DNA from: Ralstonia mannitolilytica
Lineage (GTDB): Bacteria > Pseudomonadota > Gammaproteobacteria > Burkholderiales > Burkholderiaceae
Assembly (NCBI RefSeq): GCF_905397375.1
Contig: NZ_CAJPVG010000007.1
Location: 181,650 to 245,649 of the forward strand
Direction: 5' to 3'
Length of the DNA stretch: 64,000 bases
Shown here: positions 54,467-62,925 of the stretch, piece by piece
Layout: every line of letters starts with the position of its first letter
Numbering within the stretch: position 1 is the first letter of the stretch
The notes under the pieces: model-generated
What the model was told of the DNA's origin: nothing
Databases searched by the model: none
What the model saw: only the letters and a program-made list of their open reading frames with translations
Program-made: the position numbers and the translations under genes

Positions 54467-55701
54467 TCGAAGGCCAGGCCATCCGCCTCGCGGGTGGCTT
54501 GCTGGCCCGTCCAGTCCTGCCAGCGCCGCACGATCACGTCCGCATACTTCGGGTCGAGCTCGATCAGCCGCGCCACGCGCCCGGCCTTCTCGGCGGCGAT
54601 CAAGGTCGTGCCCGAGCCGCCGAAGGGGTCGAGCACCACGTCGCCGGGGCGGCTGGAGTTGCGGATGGCCCGCTCGACCAGATCCACCGGCTTCATGGTC
54701 GGGTGCAGATCGTTCTTCGCTGGCTTCTTGATCTGCCAGACGTCGCCCTGGTCGCGGTCGCCGCACCAGTGGCGCGTCGCGCCTTCGGGCCAGCCGTAGA
54801 GGATCGGCTCGTACTGGCGCTGGTAGTCCGAGCGGCCCAGCGTGAAGGTGTTCTTGGCCCAGATGATGAAGGTCGACCAGTGCCCGCCGGCGGCGCGGAA
54901 GGCCGCTTGCAGCGTGTCCAGTTCGCTGGAGGACATGGCGACGTAGATCGCGCCTCGGGTGTGCGCCATGATCAGCGCCAGCGCATCAAAGAGGAAATCG
55001 TAGAAGCCTTCGCCCAGCGCATCGTTGAGGATGGGGCGGTGTTTGCCGCGCAGCTTGTCCTTCGCGCTGTTGGCGTAGTTCACGTTGTAGGGCGGATCGG
55101 TGAAGACCATGTCCGCCCGCTCGCCGTCCGGAAACAGGCGCGCGTAGGCCTCGGCGGTGGTTGCGTCGCCGCAGACCAGGCGGTGCGGCCCGAGTCGCCA
55201 GACGTCGCCCGGCCGGGAGACGGGTTCCTCGGGCACGTCGGGCGCGGCGTCGTCCTCCGTCCGGCCCTCGATCTGTGGTTCCTCATCGGCCAGCAGTTCT
55301 GCCAGTGCATCGGCGTCGAATCCGGTGAGATCGAGATCGAAGCCATCGTCCTGCAGCGCCTCCAGTTCGATGCGCAGCAGTGCATCGTCCCAGGTCGCGA
55401 GTTCCGCGAGCCGGTTGTCCGCGAGCACCAGTGCCCGTCGTTGGGTGGGCGTCAGGTGATCGAGCACCACCACCGGCACGGTGGGCAGGCCCAGCTTGCG
55501 CGCGGCGGCGAGCCGCCCATGGCCCGCGACCAGCACACCGTCGGCGCCGGTGAGAATGGGATTGACGAAGCCGAACTCCGCGATGGAGGCCGCGATCTGG
55601 GCGATCTGCTCGTCCGAGTGCTGGCGGGCGTTGCGCACGTAGGGCAGCAGCTTGTCGATCGGCCAGAGCTCGATGCGATCGGCCAGCCAGTGGGCGTTCA
55701 T
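54430..55701 (-). CDS. ParB-domain DNA methyltransferase 1 (DPPY type)
   Basis: A 423-residue phage-type methylase. The N-terminal ParB/sulfiredoxin-like domain (LLPYVRNARQHSDEQIAQIAASIAEFGFVNPIL, in parts; VLVAGHGRLAAARKLGL) is followed by a methyltransferase with FTDPPYNVNY before DPFGGSGTTLIAAEKAGR, the beta-class order. DPPY suggests adenine-N6 methylation. Such enzymes modify phage DNA to avoid host restriction and have no partner nuclease here. The start MNAHWLADRIEL at 55701 is used; the frame extends to 55758 across the toxin-antitoxin promoter. Confidence 0.88.
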   Translation of the reverse strand: MNAHWLADRIELWPIDKLLPYVRNARQHSDEQIAQIAASIAEFGFVNPILTGADGVLVAGHGRLAAARKLGLPTVPVVVLDHLTPTQRRALVLADNRLAELATWDDALLRIELEALQDDGFDLDLTGFDADALAELLADEEPQIEGRTEDDAAPDVPEEPVSRPGDVWRLGPHRLVCGDATTAEAYARLFPDGERADMVFTDPPYNVNYANSAKDKLRGKHRPILNDALGEGFYDFLFDALALIMAHTRGAIYVAMSSSELDTLQAAFRAAGGHWSTFIIWAKNTFTLGRSDYQRQYEPILYGWPEGATRHWCGDRDQGDVWQIKKPAKNDLHPTMKPVDLVERAIRNSSRPGDVVLDPFGGSGTTLIAAEKAGRVARLIELDPKYADVIVRRWQDWTGQQATREADGLAFDQAASDSSAIAQ

Positions 55702-55741
55702 TTCCTGTACAATACTTCTGTCCAATTCCAGAGGTGCCGCC

Positions 55742-56023
55742 ATGACCATCGAAACCACCTACAGCCAGGCGCGCGAGCAGCTCAAGGCGCTGATGGACCG
55801 CGCCGTGGACGATCGCGAGGTCATCGTGGTGCGCCGTCGCTCGGGAGGAGCCGTGGCGATGATCGCGGCCGATGAGCTCGAAGGCTTGATGGAAACGGCG
55901 CACCTGCTGCGCTCGGCCAAGAACGCCGAACGGCTGCTCACGGCCCTCAACCGGGCACGCACGACAAGCCTGAAGCCCACGACGCTCGCCCAGCTCAAGC
56001 AGGACGCCGACCTTGAAGCGTGA
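55742..56023 (+). CDS. yefM: YefM/Phd-family antitoxin
   Basis: A 93-residue antitoxin starting MTIETTYSQAREQLKALMDRA, the Phd/YefM DNA-binding start, with a toxin-binding C-terminal tail. It would repress its own promoter and neutralise the toxin downstream. A -10 like TACAAT lies at about 55708-55713. The gene opens on the plus strand between two minus-strand methyltransferase genes and overlaps the toxin gene by 11 bp. Confidence 0.9.
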   Translation: MTIETTYSQAREQLKALMDRAVDDREVIVVRRRSGGAVAMIAADELEGLMETAHLLRSAKNAERLLTALNRARTTSLKPTTLAQLKQDADLEA

Positions 56024-56285
56024 GGCCTCGCGGCTTGCGGTCTGCCATCCGGAATTTCTCGAAGACCTGCGTCATTGGGTGGAGACCGACCGTCGCACCG
56101 CCCGCCGCTTGCTCGAACTCGTCGAGGCGGTGCTGCGCGATCCCTTCGATGGCATCGGCAAACCCGAGCCGCTGAAATACCTCGGCCCGGACGTCTGGTC
56201 GCGACGCATCACCCAGGAGCATCGCTGCGTCTATCTGGTCAAGGCCGATCGCGTCGAGTTCCTCCAGGGGCGCTACCACTACTGA
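56013..56285 (+). CDS. yoeB: YoeB-family mRNA interferase toxin
   Basis: A 90-residue toxin of the RelE/YoeB group. The middle GIGKPEPLKYLGPDVWSRRITQEHRCVYLV (in parts) and the C-terminus GRYHY are diagnostic; the final His-Tyr pair is part of the YoeB active site. It cuts mRNA at the ribosome. Initiation appears to be at a TTG (56013) inside the antitoxin gene without a clear ribosome-binding site, so its synthesis depends on antitoxin translation. Confidence 0.9.
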   Translation: MKREASRLAVCHPEFLEDLRHWVETDRRTARRLLELVEAVLRDPFDGIGKPEPLKYLGPDVWSRRITQEHRCVYLVKADRVEFLQGRYHY

Positions 56286-57774
56286 CGGTACGTTCGGCCG
56301 CCACCTCGTCGAAGGTCCGGCCGCTGCCCTCCAGCACCGGCACCGTGCCCGGGTGGTGCTGCAGCCAGCGGCGCAGCGCGACGTCCACGTACTCTGGAGC
56401 GAGTTCGATGGCGCGTACCGGGCGGCCGGTGAGTTGGCCGGCCAGCAGCGTGGTGCCCGAGCCCGCGAACGGCTCGAAGACGATCTCGCCCGCGTCGGTG
56501 TAGGCCTCGATGAAGAACTTCGGCAGGCCCAGCGGGAACACCGCCGGATGATCGATGCCTTCACCGATGCGGCCGCGCTGACGCGTCACCTCGACGACCG
56601 AGTCTGGGATGCGGAACTCCTGCGTGGGCTGTCCGGCATGGTTCCAGGCGCCGACCTTGCCGTCCTTGCCGCGCATCGCGGTGGACGAGCCGTCGGCGCG
56701 CAGGTGCGTCTCGTGGCCGGCCCATTTGCAGGGCACGATCTTGTTCGGTTTGCGCGCCTGGCGGTTGAAGTGGAACACGAACTCATGGCGCGGCGCGAGG
56801 CGACCGGCCCAGTCGCCGGGCACGGTCACCGACTGGTCCCAGACGTACCAGCCGAAGCGCCGCCAGCCCTGGGTGCGCATCCACTCGATCCAGCCGTCCC
56901 AGTACGGCTGCCACTCGTTGTCGCGATGCACGAGCCCGAGGTTGACCAGGATTTGCGCGTCCTCGCGCAGTGCCGCGCGAGCAGCGCCGAACACGCCTTG
57001 CATCAGCGCGTCCCAGTCCGCGATGCCGCCGGTGGTGTAGTCGCGCTGATTGGCATACGGCGGGCTGGTGAAGAGCAGGTGCGCCCGCTCGCCCTCGAGG
57101 AGGCGCGCGACGGCGGCCGCGTCGCGGCTGTCGGCGCACAGCAGCCGATGTTCACCGATCAGCCACAGATCGCCGGGGCGCGTGACCGCCACCGCGGGCG
57201 GTATGACGTCGTCCTCGTCCGCGTCGCGGACCAAGGCGCTCGTGTCCTCATCGGCGGACGGTTCCGTCTCCTCGATGGCGTCGAGCAGGCCTTCGATCTC
57301 GGAGGCAGAGAAGCCGGTCAGATCCAGGTCGTAGCCCGCGTCGGCCAGTTCGGCGAACTCCAGCGCGAGCATCGCCTCGTCCCAGCCGGCATCGAGTGCG
57401 AGCCGGTTGTCGGCGATCACGTAGGCGCGCTTCTGCGCGGGCGTCAGGTGCGCGAGCTCGATCACCGGCACCTCGGCGAGCCCCAGCTTGCGTGCGGCCA
57501 GCAGCCGGCCGTGACCGGCGATCACACCGTGCTCGCCATCGACCAGGATCGGGTTGGTCCAGCCGAACTCGGCGATGCTGGCGGCGATGCGCGCGATCTG
57601 CTCGTCGCTGTGCGTGCGCGGATTGCGGGCGTAGGGGATCAGCGTCTCGACCTTGCGGTACGTGACGGCGAGCGTGTCCAGAATCGGTGCCTCGGAAACG
57701 AAGAAGCCCGCCGACGGCGGACCGTGGGCGGGCTGGGAGTGTCGGGGAGAAGGTCTCGGGCTGGAGGGCTGCAA
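56239..57774 (-). CDS. ParB-domain DNA methyltransferase 2 (SPPY type)
   Basis: About 490-510 residues. The ParB-like domain (VETLIPYARNPRTHSDEQIARIAASIAEFGWTNPIL, in parts; GVIAGHGRLLAARKLGL) is followed by LLFTSPPYANQRDY and EPFAGSGTTLLAGQLTGR. The TSPPY motif points to cytosine-N4 methylation, unlike the first copy. No ATG begins the conserved part; a TTG at 57774 is used here and the real start is uncertain (the frame is open to 57843). Its 3' end overlaps the toxin gene by 47 bp in the convergent direction. Confidence 0.82.
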   Translation of the reverse strand: MQPSSPRPSPRHSQPAHGPPSAGFFVSEAPILDTLAVTYRKVETLIPYARNPRTHSDEQIARIAASIAEFGWTNPILVDGEHGVIAGHGRLLAARKLGLAEVPVIELAHLTPAQKRAYVIADNRLALDAGWDEAMLALEFAELADAGYDLDLTGFSASEIEGLLDAIEETEPSADEDTSALVRDADEDDVIPPAVAVTRPGDLWLIGEHRLLCADSRDAAAVARLLEGERAHLLFTSPPYANQRDYTTGGIADWDALMQGVFGAARAALREDAQILVNLGLVHRDNEWQPYWDGWIEWMRTQGWRRFGWYVWDQSVTVPGDWAGRLAPRHEFVFHFNRQARKPNKIVPCKWAGHETHLRADGSSTAMRGKDGKVGAWNHAGQPTQEFRIPDSVVEVTRQRGRIGEGIDHPAVFPLGLPKFFIEAYTDAGEIVFEPFAGSGTTLLAGQLTGRPVRAIELAPEYVDVALRRWLQHHPGTVPVLEGSGRTFDEVAAERTVSSGSAPGGTRRDRP

Positions 57775-58022
57775 ACCGCAAACCCTGCAAACCTCGGTTT
57801 GCACCCTGACGCTATCGAAGCGCCGCGCTCGCGCCCCCCGCATGGCTCGGTGCCCAGGAAGGACCCGTGGATGGCTGGGCGGCTTCCTCGACCGTCACCG
57901 CTGTCCAGACCTTAGCCGAAATGCTACCCCCAAACGGGCGGATCTGTTGCAGTGGCGAAAGCCGCATTTCGCCGCCGATGCGCGCGGATGCGCGACCGCA
58001 CCCGCCAAATCACGCCAAAACA
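57775..58022. other. Gap between methyltransferase 2 and the DUF6362-like gene
   Basis: About 250 bp without a convincing gene. It contains short inverted GC-rich segments and the run CCAAATCACGCCAAAACACTACGCC. A promoter for the methyltransferase may lie here, but no clear -35/-10 pair is visible. Confidence 0.35.
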
Positions 58023-58409
58023 CTACGCCGTCAAGGCGACGCCGTTGAGGTGATCGGCCACCAAATGCAACGCCCGCTGCCACCGCCGCCACGCCGTGGT
58101 CCGGTCGCAGCCGAAGCGGGCGCAGATGTCGCGCCAGCGGTGGCGCTCGGCGCGCATCCACACCAGGTGCCGCTCCTCTTCTTCCAGCCACAAGACCCAG
58201 CGCATGGTCTCGAGCATCCGCTCGACCGTCTCGGGTGCGGGCGGGAAGCGCCGGATCGAGGGTTCGGCCCCCAGCGTCTCCCAGGGCATGCGCCGGATCG
58301 CGGGCCAGGTGTTGAAGTAGCCCTGCACGCGCACGGACGGCAGGCGGTGGGCGGTGATGGCCGCCTCCCGGAAGCGTTCGGCCACACGCTCGACGGTCCA
58401 CTCAGCCAT
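58023..58409 (-). CDS. DUF6362-like phage DNA-binding protein
   Basis: A 128-residue protein beginning MAEWTVERVAERFREAAITAHRLP, with WPAIRRMPWETLG in the middle and a C-terminal helix-turn-helix WRDICARFGCDRTTAWRRWQRAL. This fits the phage DUF6362 family with a sigma region 4-like HTH. A role in late gene control or as a small-terminase-like protein is possible. The start overlaps the previous gene by eight bases. Confidence 0.75.
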   Translation of the reverse strand: MAEWTVERVAERFREAAITAHRLPSVRVQGYFNTWPAIRRMPWETLGAEPSIRRFPPAPETVERMLETMRWVLWLEEEERHLVWMRAERHRWRDICARFGCDRTTAWRRWQRALHLVADHLNGVALTA

Positions 58410-58611
58410 GGCGCGCCTCCCGTGCACCGTAGAGCCGCTCGCCGATTCGGCGGATCAGCTCGCGTTCCATCCAGTCGAGCCGGTCGTCCTCGAGGGAGAC
58501 GACGAGCAGGCGTTGCTCGCGCCAGCCGCGGCGCTTGACGGCTTCCACGTCCATCGGCTCGGGCTGCAGGCGCCCCAGCGGGCAGCGGTAGCGAGGAATC
58601 GGGATGTCCAT
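58402..58611 (-). CDS. Small hypothetical phage protein
   Basis: A 69-residue protein: DIPIPRYRCPLGRLQPEPMDVEAVKRRGWREQ (in parts), then RLLVVSLEDDRLDWMERELIRRIGERLYG, an amphipathic helix-rich end. It sits between the resolvase and the DUF6362-like gene with almost no space on either side, so it belongs to this operon. No family recognised. Confidence 0.6.
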   Translation of the reverse strand: MDIPIPRYRCPLGRLQPEPMDVEAVKRRGWREQRLLVVSLEDDRLDWMERELIRRIGERLYGAREARHG

Positions 58612-58612
58612 C

Positions 58613-59089
58613 TCACGCCTCCTGCGCCGCGTCGTGCTGCTGGATGGCCCAGTGCAACAGCGCCAGGGCATCGGCTTCGTTGTCATCGGCGGGCAGGTAG
58701 CCGCGAGCACGCATGGCCGCCATCATCTCGTCCTTGCTCGCATTGCCCTTGCCGGTGGCGTGTTTCTTGATCATGCCGACCGGCACGCCCTGGTACGGGA
58801 TCTGGTGGTGCTCGCACCACGCCGTGAGCGTGGCCAGGAACCCGCCGTAGGCGTGCGCGGCGTCGGTCGAGACGTGGCGGCGCACTTCCTCGAAGACCAG
58901 CGCGTCGATCCCGTCGGCATGCATCTTCAGTTCGGCAAGCCACGTCTTGAGGCGCAGGAAACGCATGCCGCCGCCTTCGAAGCGTCGGGGCTTGAAGGAT
59001 TGGCTGCCGCTGGTGATGCGGCCCGTGCGGTCGCGCAGCGCCCAGCCGGTGGTGGTGCCCAGGTCGAGGGCCAGGATCGTGGTGTGCAT
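58613..59089 (-). CDS. RuvC-like Holliday-junction resolvase of phage type
   Basis: A 158-residue RNase H-fold nuclease. The first catalytic Asp is in ILALDLGTTTGWAL, a Glu in ALVFEEVRRH, and the C-terminal pair in NEADALALLHWA. This is the RuvC/RusA-like resolvase type of prophages that cuts branched DNA before packaging. It follows the repeat-rich gap next to the primase. Confidence 0.85.
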   Translation of the reverse strand: MHTTILALDLGTTTGWALRDRTGRITSGSQSFKPRRFEGGGMRFLRLKTWLAELKMHADGIDALVFEEVRRHVSTDAAHAYGGFLATLTAWCEHHQIPYQGVPVGMIKKHATGKGNASKDEMMAAMRARGYLPADDNEADALALLHWAIQQHDAAQEA

Positions 59090-59111
59090 GGTGTCAGTCC
59101 TCGTTCGGTGG

Positions 59112-59212
59112 GGACTGACGCATCCGACGCACGATATCGATAGTTCCCGTGAGGCGCGCGCACGCGCGCGCGCGTAGAGACTTACGATGGACAGCGTCAG
59201 ATGCGTCAGTCC
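59112..59212. repeat. 13-bp inverted repeat enclosing a Z-DNA-prone run
   Basis: GGACTGACGCATC (59112-59124) and its exact complement GATGCGTCAGTCC (59200-59212) flank 75 bp. Inside is a 23-base alternating purine-pyrimidine run (59154-59176, CG/CA steps) and additional GACGC/GCGTC copies. The gap (59090-59231) has no gene. It could be a phage replication origin or a double operator. Confidence 0.7.
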
Positions 59213-59231
59213 TGTCGGTGGTCACGGGTGT

Positions 59232-61514
59232 TCAGTCGTCGGCATAGGGGGTGTAGGCGGGCTGCATCGGGTGCTTGAGACCCACGCCACGGAAGCCCCG
59301 GATGCCGGCGGCGTTGCGCCATTTCTCGACGCCGCGGGTGATCAAGAGGTCGGAGAAGCGGCGCTGTGAGCCGACGAACTCGCCGGCGGCCTCCGCCCAC
59401 TGCTTCCAGTCGGTGAACAGTTCGGCGGTCAGTGACTTGGCATTGGCCTCGCGCACGCAGCGCTCCTCCAGCCAGCGGCCCAGCGCGTCCTCGGCTTCGA
59501 AGTACTCCTCGGTGGCGGCCACGACCTGCGGCGGCGGATCGAGCCGGCCCAGGCGCTGCCAGGCCAGGCACCCTTCCAGCGCCCAGGCCAGGATGCCGTC
59601 CCGCTCGGCCAGCAACTTCTGCTGCAGGTGTTTGTCGCGCCGCTCGGGCGGCACGGTGATCGTGAAGGGGATCAGGTGCAGCCGCCGCTTCATCGCCTCG
59701 TCGATGTTGCGGATGGCGGGCTTGTGGTTGCCGGCGATGACCAGCTTGAACTGGGGCGTGTACTCGAAGAAGTCCTGGCGCATGAAGCGCGCCGAGACCT
59801 TGTCGCCGCCGGTGATGGCCTTGACCTTGGACTCGTTCCAGCGCCGGCCCTGCTCGGTCTCGATGGAGGAGACGAAGCGCGCCCCGCGCAGGCCCGCCAT
59901 GTCGGTCGGATGGCGGTCGCCGCGCGCCTCCATGAAGGTGTCCATCGGCGCGCTGGCGGCGTAATCGCCGAGGATCGTGGCCAAGGTGTTGACGAACACC
60001 GATTTGCCGTTGGCGCCGGTGCCGTAGAGGAAGAACAGCGCATGCTCCCGGGTCGAGCCGGTCAAGCAGTAGCCGCTGACGCGCTGCAAATAGGCTTGCA
60101 GGTCCGCGTCGCCGCCGGTGACTTCGGCAAGGAAGCGCCGCCAGGTCGGGCAGTCGCCGGCCGGCGTGGCGGTGGTGATCTTGGTCATGCGGTCGGCGCG
60201 GTCGTGTGCGCGCAGGCGGCCCGTCCTGAGGTCGACCACGCCGCCTGGGGTGTTGAGCAGCCAGGGATCGGCGTCCCACTCGGCGGTGGTCGCGGCATGA
60301 CGTCGGTCTGCGCGAGCCAGGCGTTCGACGCCGCCGACGGTGCCGGAGGTGGCCAGCTTGGCCGCCAGCTTGGGGTTGTCGGCCTGGAGGGCCGCGTGTC
60401 GGCAGACACCGCGGATCAAGTCGGTGGCCGCCAGCGTCTCCTCGTTGCGCCAACGCCGGCCATCCCACACCAACCAGCGGCCCCAGGCCGCCACGTAGCG
60501 CCAGTCGCGGTGGTAGCGGCGGGTGAAGGCCAGCGCCAGGGCATCTTCGGTGCCCCACACCGATTCATCCGCGCCGATCACCGGCTCGCCGGGATCCGCA
60601 AGGTCATGCATCTGCACACGCGGGCCGTGGGCGAGGAAGGCCGCGACGTCGAAGCCCTCGGCCACGGCATCGGCCGCATCCCAGCCCTCGGCGGCTTCCT
60701 CGGGTGGGTAGAGGATGTGGCAGGACTTCGCGCCGGCGGACAGGATGGCCTGAGCCGCTTGCACCGCGTACTCCCAGCCCGGCTTGTCGCGGTCGGGCCA
60801 GATCAGCACGGCCTTGCCCGCCAGCGGCGTCCAGTCGGTCTTGTCCACCGGGGCGTTAGCCCCGTGCATCGCGGTGGTGGCGCACACGCCGGCGTCGATC
60901 AAGGCCTGGGCGCATTTCTCGCCCTCGACCAGCACGACCTGGGCGGCGTTGTGGATCCCCGGCTGGTTGTACAGCGGCCGCGGCTCGGGCGGGGCCATCT
61001 TGCGCCGTTTGGCGTCCCAGGGCCGGAACTCCTTCTTGCGCCCGGGCGGGTCGTAGCGGTAGACGACGGCGATGAGCTGCCCTTGTGCGTCGAGGTAGTC
61101 CCACTTGGCGGTGGCCGGGCCGAGGTCGTCGATCGAGGCCTTCTTGGCCGCCTTGCGCGGCGGGGCCGTGGGGACCCGCCCGACGAGGTCCTCGGCCAGG
61201 TCGAGGACGCGGGCGAAGTCGCCGTGCACGTCCACGCCGAAGTGGGCGCCGATCAGGTGGAACACATCGCCGCCGGAGCCTTCGGCGCGGTCGGTCCAGA
61301 GTCCCGCCTTGTCCCCAATGAGCACGACTTCCAGGCTGTCGCCCGGGCTGCCGAGCACGTCGCCGATGACGAACTTGCCGCGGCGCGTCCGACCGGCGGG
61401 GAACAGGGTGAACAGCACCGCTTCCAGCCTCGAGAGCAGGGCGGCGCGCACGGCCTCGCGGCGTTCGGACGCCGGGATCTCGGGCGCGGGTGCGGTGTCA
61501 TTGAAGTCCAGCAT
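59232..61514 (-). CDS. Phage P4-type primase-helicase
   Basis: A 760-residue replication protein. The N-terminal half is primase-like, with a Toprim region (VVLVEGEKCAQALIDAGV; VLIWPDRDKPGWEYA) at about residues 190-260. The C-terminal half is the D5_N/SF3 helicase: Walker A GTGANGKS at about residue 495, then ARFVSSIETEQGRRWNESKVKAITGGDKVSARFM and LVIAGNHKPAIRN (in parts). It starts replication by unwinding and priming, in the manner of phage P4 alpha. It overlaps the small upstream gene by 17 bp. Confidence 0.9.
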   Translation of the reverse strand: MLDFNDTAPAPEIPASERREAVRAALLSRLEAVLFTLFPAGRTRRGKFVIGDVLGSPGDSLEVVLIGDKAGLWTDRAEGSGGDVFHLIGAHFGVDVHGDFARVLDLAEDLVGRVPTAPPRKAAKKASIDDLGPATAKWDYLDAQGQLIAVVYRYDPPGRKKEFRPWDAKRRKMAPPEPRPLYNQPGIHNAAQVVLVEGEKCAQALIDAGVCATTAMHGANAPVDKTDWTPLAGKAVLIWPDRDKPGWEYAVQAAQAILSAGAKSCHILYPPEEAAEGWDAADAVAEGFDVAAFLAHGPRVQMHDLADPGEPVIGADESVWGTEDALALAFTRRYHRDWRYVAAWGRWLVWDGRRWRNEETLAATDLIRGVCRHAALQADNPKLAAKLATSGTVGGVERLARADRRHAATTAEWDADPWLLNTPGGVVDLRTGRLRAHDRADRMTKITTATPAGDCPTWRRFLAEVTGGDADLQAYLQRVSGYCLTGSTREHALFFLYGTGANGKSVFVNTLATILGDYAASAPMDTFMEARGDRHPTDMAGLRGARFVSSIETEQGRRWNESKVKAITGGDKVSARFMRQDFFEYTPQFKLVIAGNHKPAIRNIDEAMKRRLHLIPFTITVPPERRDKHLQQKLLAERDGILAWALEGCLAWQRLGRLDPPPQVVAATEEYFEAEDALGRWLEERCVREANAKSLTAELFTDWKQWAEAAGEFVGSQRRFSDLLITRGVEKWRNAAGIRGFRGVGLKHPMQPAYTPYADD

Positions 61515-61752
61515 CCGACTCCTCCTCGTGCCCTGCGTCGGCCGTGAGCAGGGCTTGACGTTCCTCCATCCACGCCATCAGTTCGGAGAGCTTGAAACGC
61601 AGCAGCTTGCCCACCCGGTAGTGCGGCAGGCCGAGACGTCGGCGCTCCTTCGCGTGCGTGAGCCAGTAGTGCGGCAGATTGAGCGCCAGTGCCGCCTCGC
61701 GTGCGTCGATCAGGCGCTCCCCGAGCACCGGGTGCAGTGGTGTCTCGTTCAT
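61498..61752 (-). CDS. AlpA/excisionase-like small DNA-binding protein
   Basis: An 84-residue protein with ERLIDAREAALALNLPHYWLTHAKERRRLGLPHYRVGKLLRFKLSEL (in parts), a winged-helix HTH_17-type domain used by AlpA regulators and phage excisionases. The start overlaps the end of the nuclease gene by four bases (ATGA). It may control transcription of the primase gene. Confidence 0.78.
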   Translation of the reverse strand: MNETPLHPVLGERLIDAREAALALNLPHYWLTHAKERRRLGLPHYRVGKLLRFKLSELMAWMEERQALLTADAGHEEESDAGLQ

Positions 61753-62468
61753 GCCGCAGCCCTCCAGCACCGGTCCTGCCACGGGCACATCCGGCACTCG
61801 ACATGGGTGGGATCGGAGAACGAGCGCGGCAGCAGTTCGCCCGCCTCGGTGGCCGTGATGACCTTCACGGCCCGGTCGGACATGCGCTGCGCCAACGCCG
61901 CATCGAACGGCACCAGCTCGGCGTGGATCTCCATGGTGTCGGCGTTCACCGCCGTGAACAGGGCCGGGTGCGCGTGCAGTTCGAGATAGGCCTGGTAGAG
62001 CGCGACCTGGGCGGCGTAGACGGGCTTGGCGACCGCGAGGCGATGTCTCTCCAACTCGCGCCACGATTTGGCGCCCAGGCACTTGTTCTCCCACAGCGCG
62101 GGATAGCCGGCCCCAAAGCCGAGGTCGGGCCCGGCGACGAGCACGCCATCGACGTGGCCCTGCAGGCGCCCGTCCAGCGCCGAGAAGCCGAATTGCTCCC
62201 CCGCGTCGGTGCGCGTGCGCAGATCGAAGCCCGCCGCGCGCAGCCATCCGACCATGCAGTCCTCGATCACGTGGCCGCGTTCGAACACGCGCAGCATCCG
62301 ACCGTCGGTCTCCAGCGCAGCGTCGAACTTGGCGCGGGCTTGCTTGAGCCAGGCGAGCGCTTCGTCGAGGTTGCGGCTGATCTGCGCCTTCTGGGCGGGC
62401 GGGAGTTGAGCCAGCTGGCCGACGGACATCGCGGCGATGTCGGCGGGGTAGAGGGTCAAATCGCTCAT
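61749..62468 (-). CDS. PD-(D/E)XK exonuclease with C-terminal Cys cluster
   Basis: A 239-residue nuclease of the RecB/YqaJ group. Catalytic residues are readable as GHVDGVLVAGPD (Asp) and YPALWENKCLGAKSW (Glu-x-Lys), with QVALYQAYLELH behind. The C-terminus ends VECRMCPWQDRCW, Cys pairs like those that bind an iron-sulfur cluster in Cas4/AddB-like nucleases. Likely the 5'-exonuclease for phage recombination. Confidence 0.84.
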   Translation of the reverse strand: MSDLTLYPADIAAMSVGQLAQLPPAQKAQISRNLDEALAWLKQARAKFDAALETDGRMLRVFERGHVIEDCMVGWLRAAGFDLRTRTDAGEQFGFSALDGRLQGHVDGVLVAGPDLGFGAGYPALWENKCLGAKSWRELERHRLAVAKPVYAAQVALYQAYLELHAHPALFTAVNADTMEIHAELVPFDAALAQRMSDRAVKVITATEAGELLPRSFSDPTHVECRMCPWQDRCWRAAA

Positions 62469-62479
62469 CGCATCCCCCT

Positions 62480-62743
62480 TCAGCGCGCCGCGCGCTCGGA
62501 GGTCGAGTCGTGCAGGGCGCCACGCTCGAACTCGATGACCGACTCCAGGGGGTAGCTGACGCGCTTGGACAGCTTCAGGTAGCGCGGGCCCCGCCCTTCG
62601 CTGCGCCAGCGCTGCAGGGTCTTGGGGCTCAGGCCCCAGCGCTGCGCGAGCTCGTTTTCGTTGAGGACCCGACGGTCGCCGGGAGACAGGCTGTTGATCG
62701 CATCGACCGGCGACCGGGGGATGGTGCTTGCCGTTGTCGGCAT
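62480..62743 (-). CDS. Helix-turn-helix regulator/excisionase-like protein
   Basis: An 87-residue protein with VLNENELAQRWGLSPKTLQRWRSEGRGPRYLKLSKRVSYPLESVIEFE (in parts), a MerR-type HTH_17 domain. It is the first gene of the minus-strand phage early operon, so it may regulate that operon or help in excision. The repeated GGCGAACC sites upstream may be its targets. Confidence 0.75.
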   Translation of the reverse strand: MPTTASTIPRSPVDAINSLSPGDRRVLNENELAQRWGLSPKTLQRWRSEGRGPRYLKLSKRVSYPLESVIEFERGALHDSTSERAAR

Positions 62744-62795
62744 GGAAGCCTCCTATGACGCTGTTGAGGAACAGGTGTCATTGCAGGCTTCGGGT

Positions 62796-62848
62796 GGCGA
62801 ACCTTTAAGGGACGCAATGGCGAACCACGCGGGAACTTCGGGTTCGCC
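62796..62848. repeat. Three GGCGAACC repeats upstream of the phage early operon
   Basis: GGCGAACC occurs at 62796-62803 and 62819-62826 in direct orientation, 23 bp apart, and inverted (GGTTCGCC) at 62841-62848. About two helical turns separate neighbouring copies, so a bound regulator would face the same side. They lie just upstream of the HTH gene start. Confidence 0.55.
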
Positions 62849-62868
62849 AAAGTTCTCGCCGATACGAA

Positions 62869-62892
62869 AACGGCGGGCACAAGGCCCGCCGT
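62869..62892 (-). terminator. merR terminator
   Basis: Stem CGGCGGGC / GCCCGCCG with loop ACAAG (62871-62891); on the minus strand it is followed by TTTTCG. It lies 33 bases beyond the merR stop codon. Confidence 0.75.
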
Positions 62893-62925
62893 CATGGTCG
62901 AGGATCAGTCAAGGACGGCTGTGCG

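Noticed and set aside
59628..61547. 639-codon plus-strand open frame
   Set aside because: Antisense to the primase-helicase gene, which has clear Toprim and Walker motifs.
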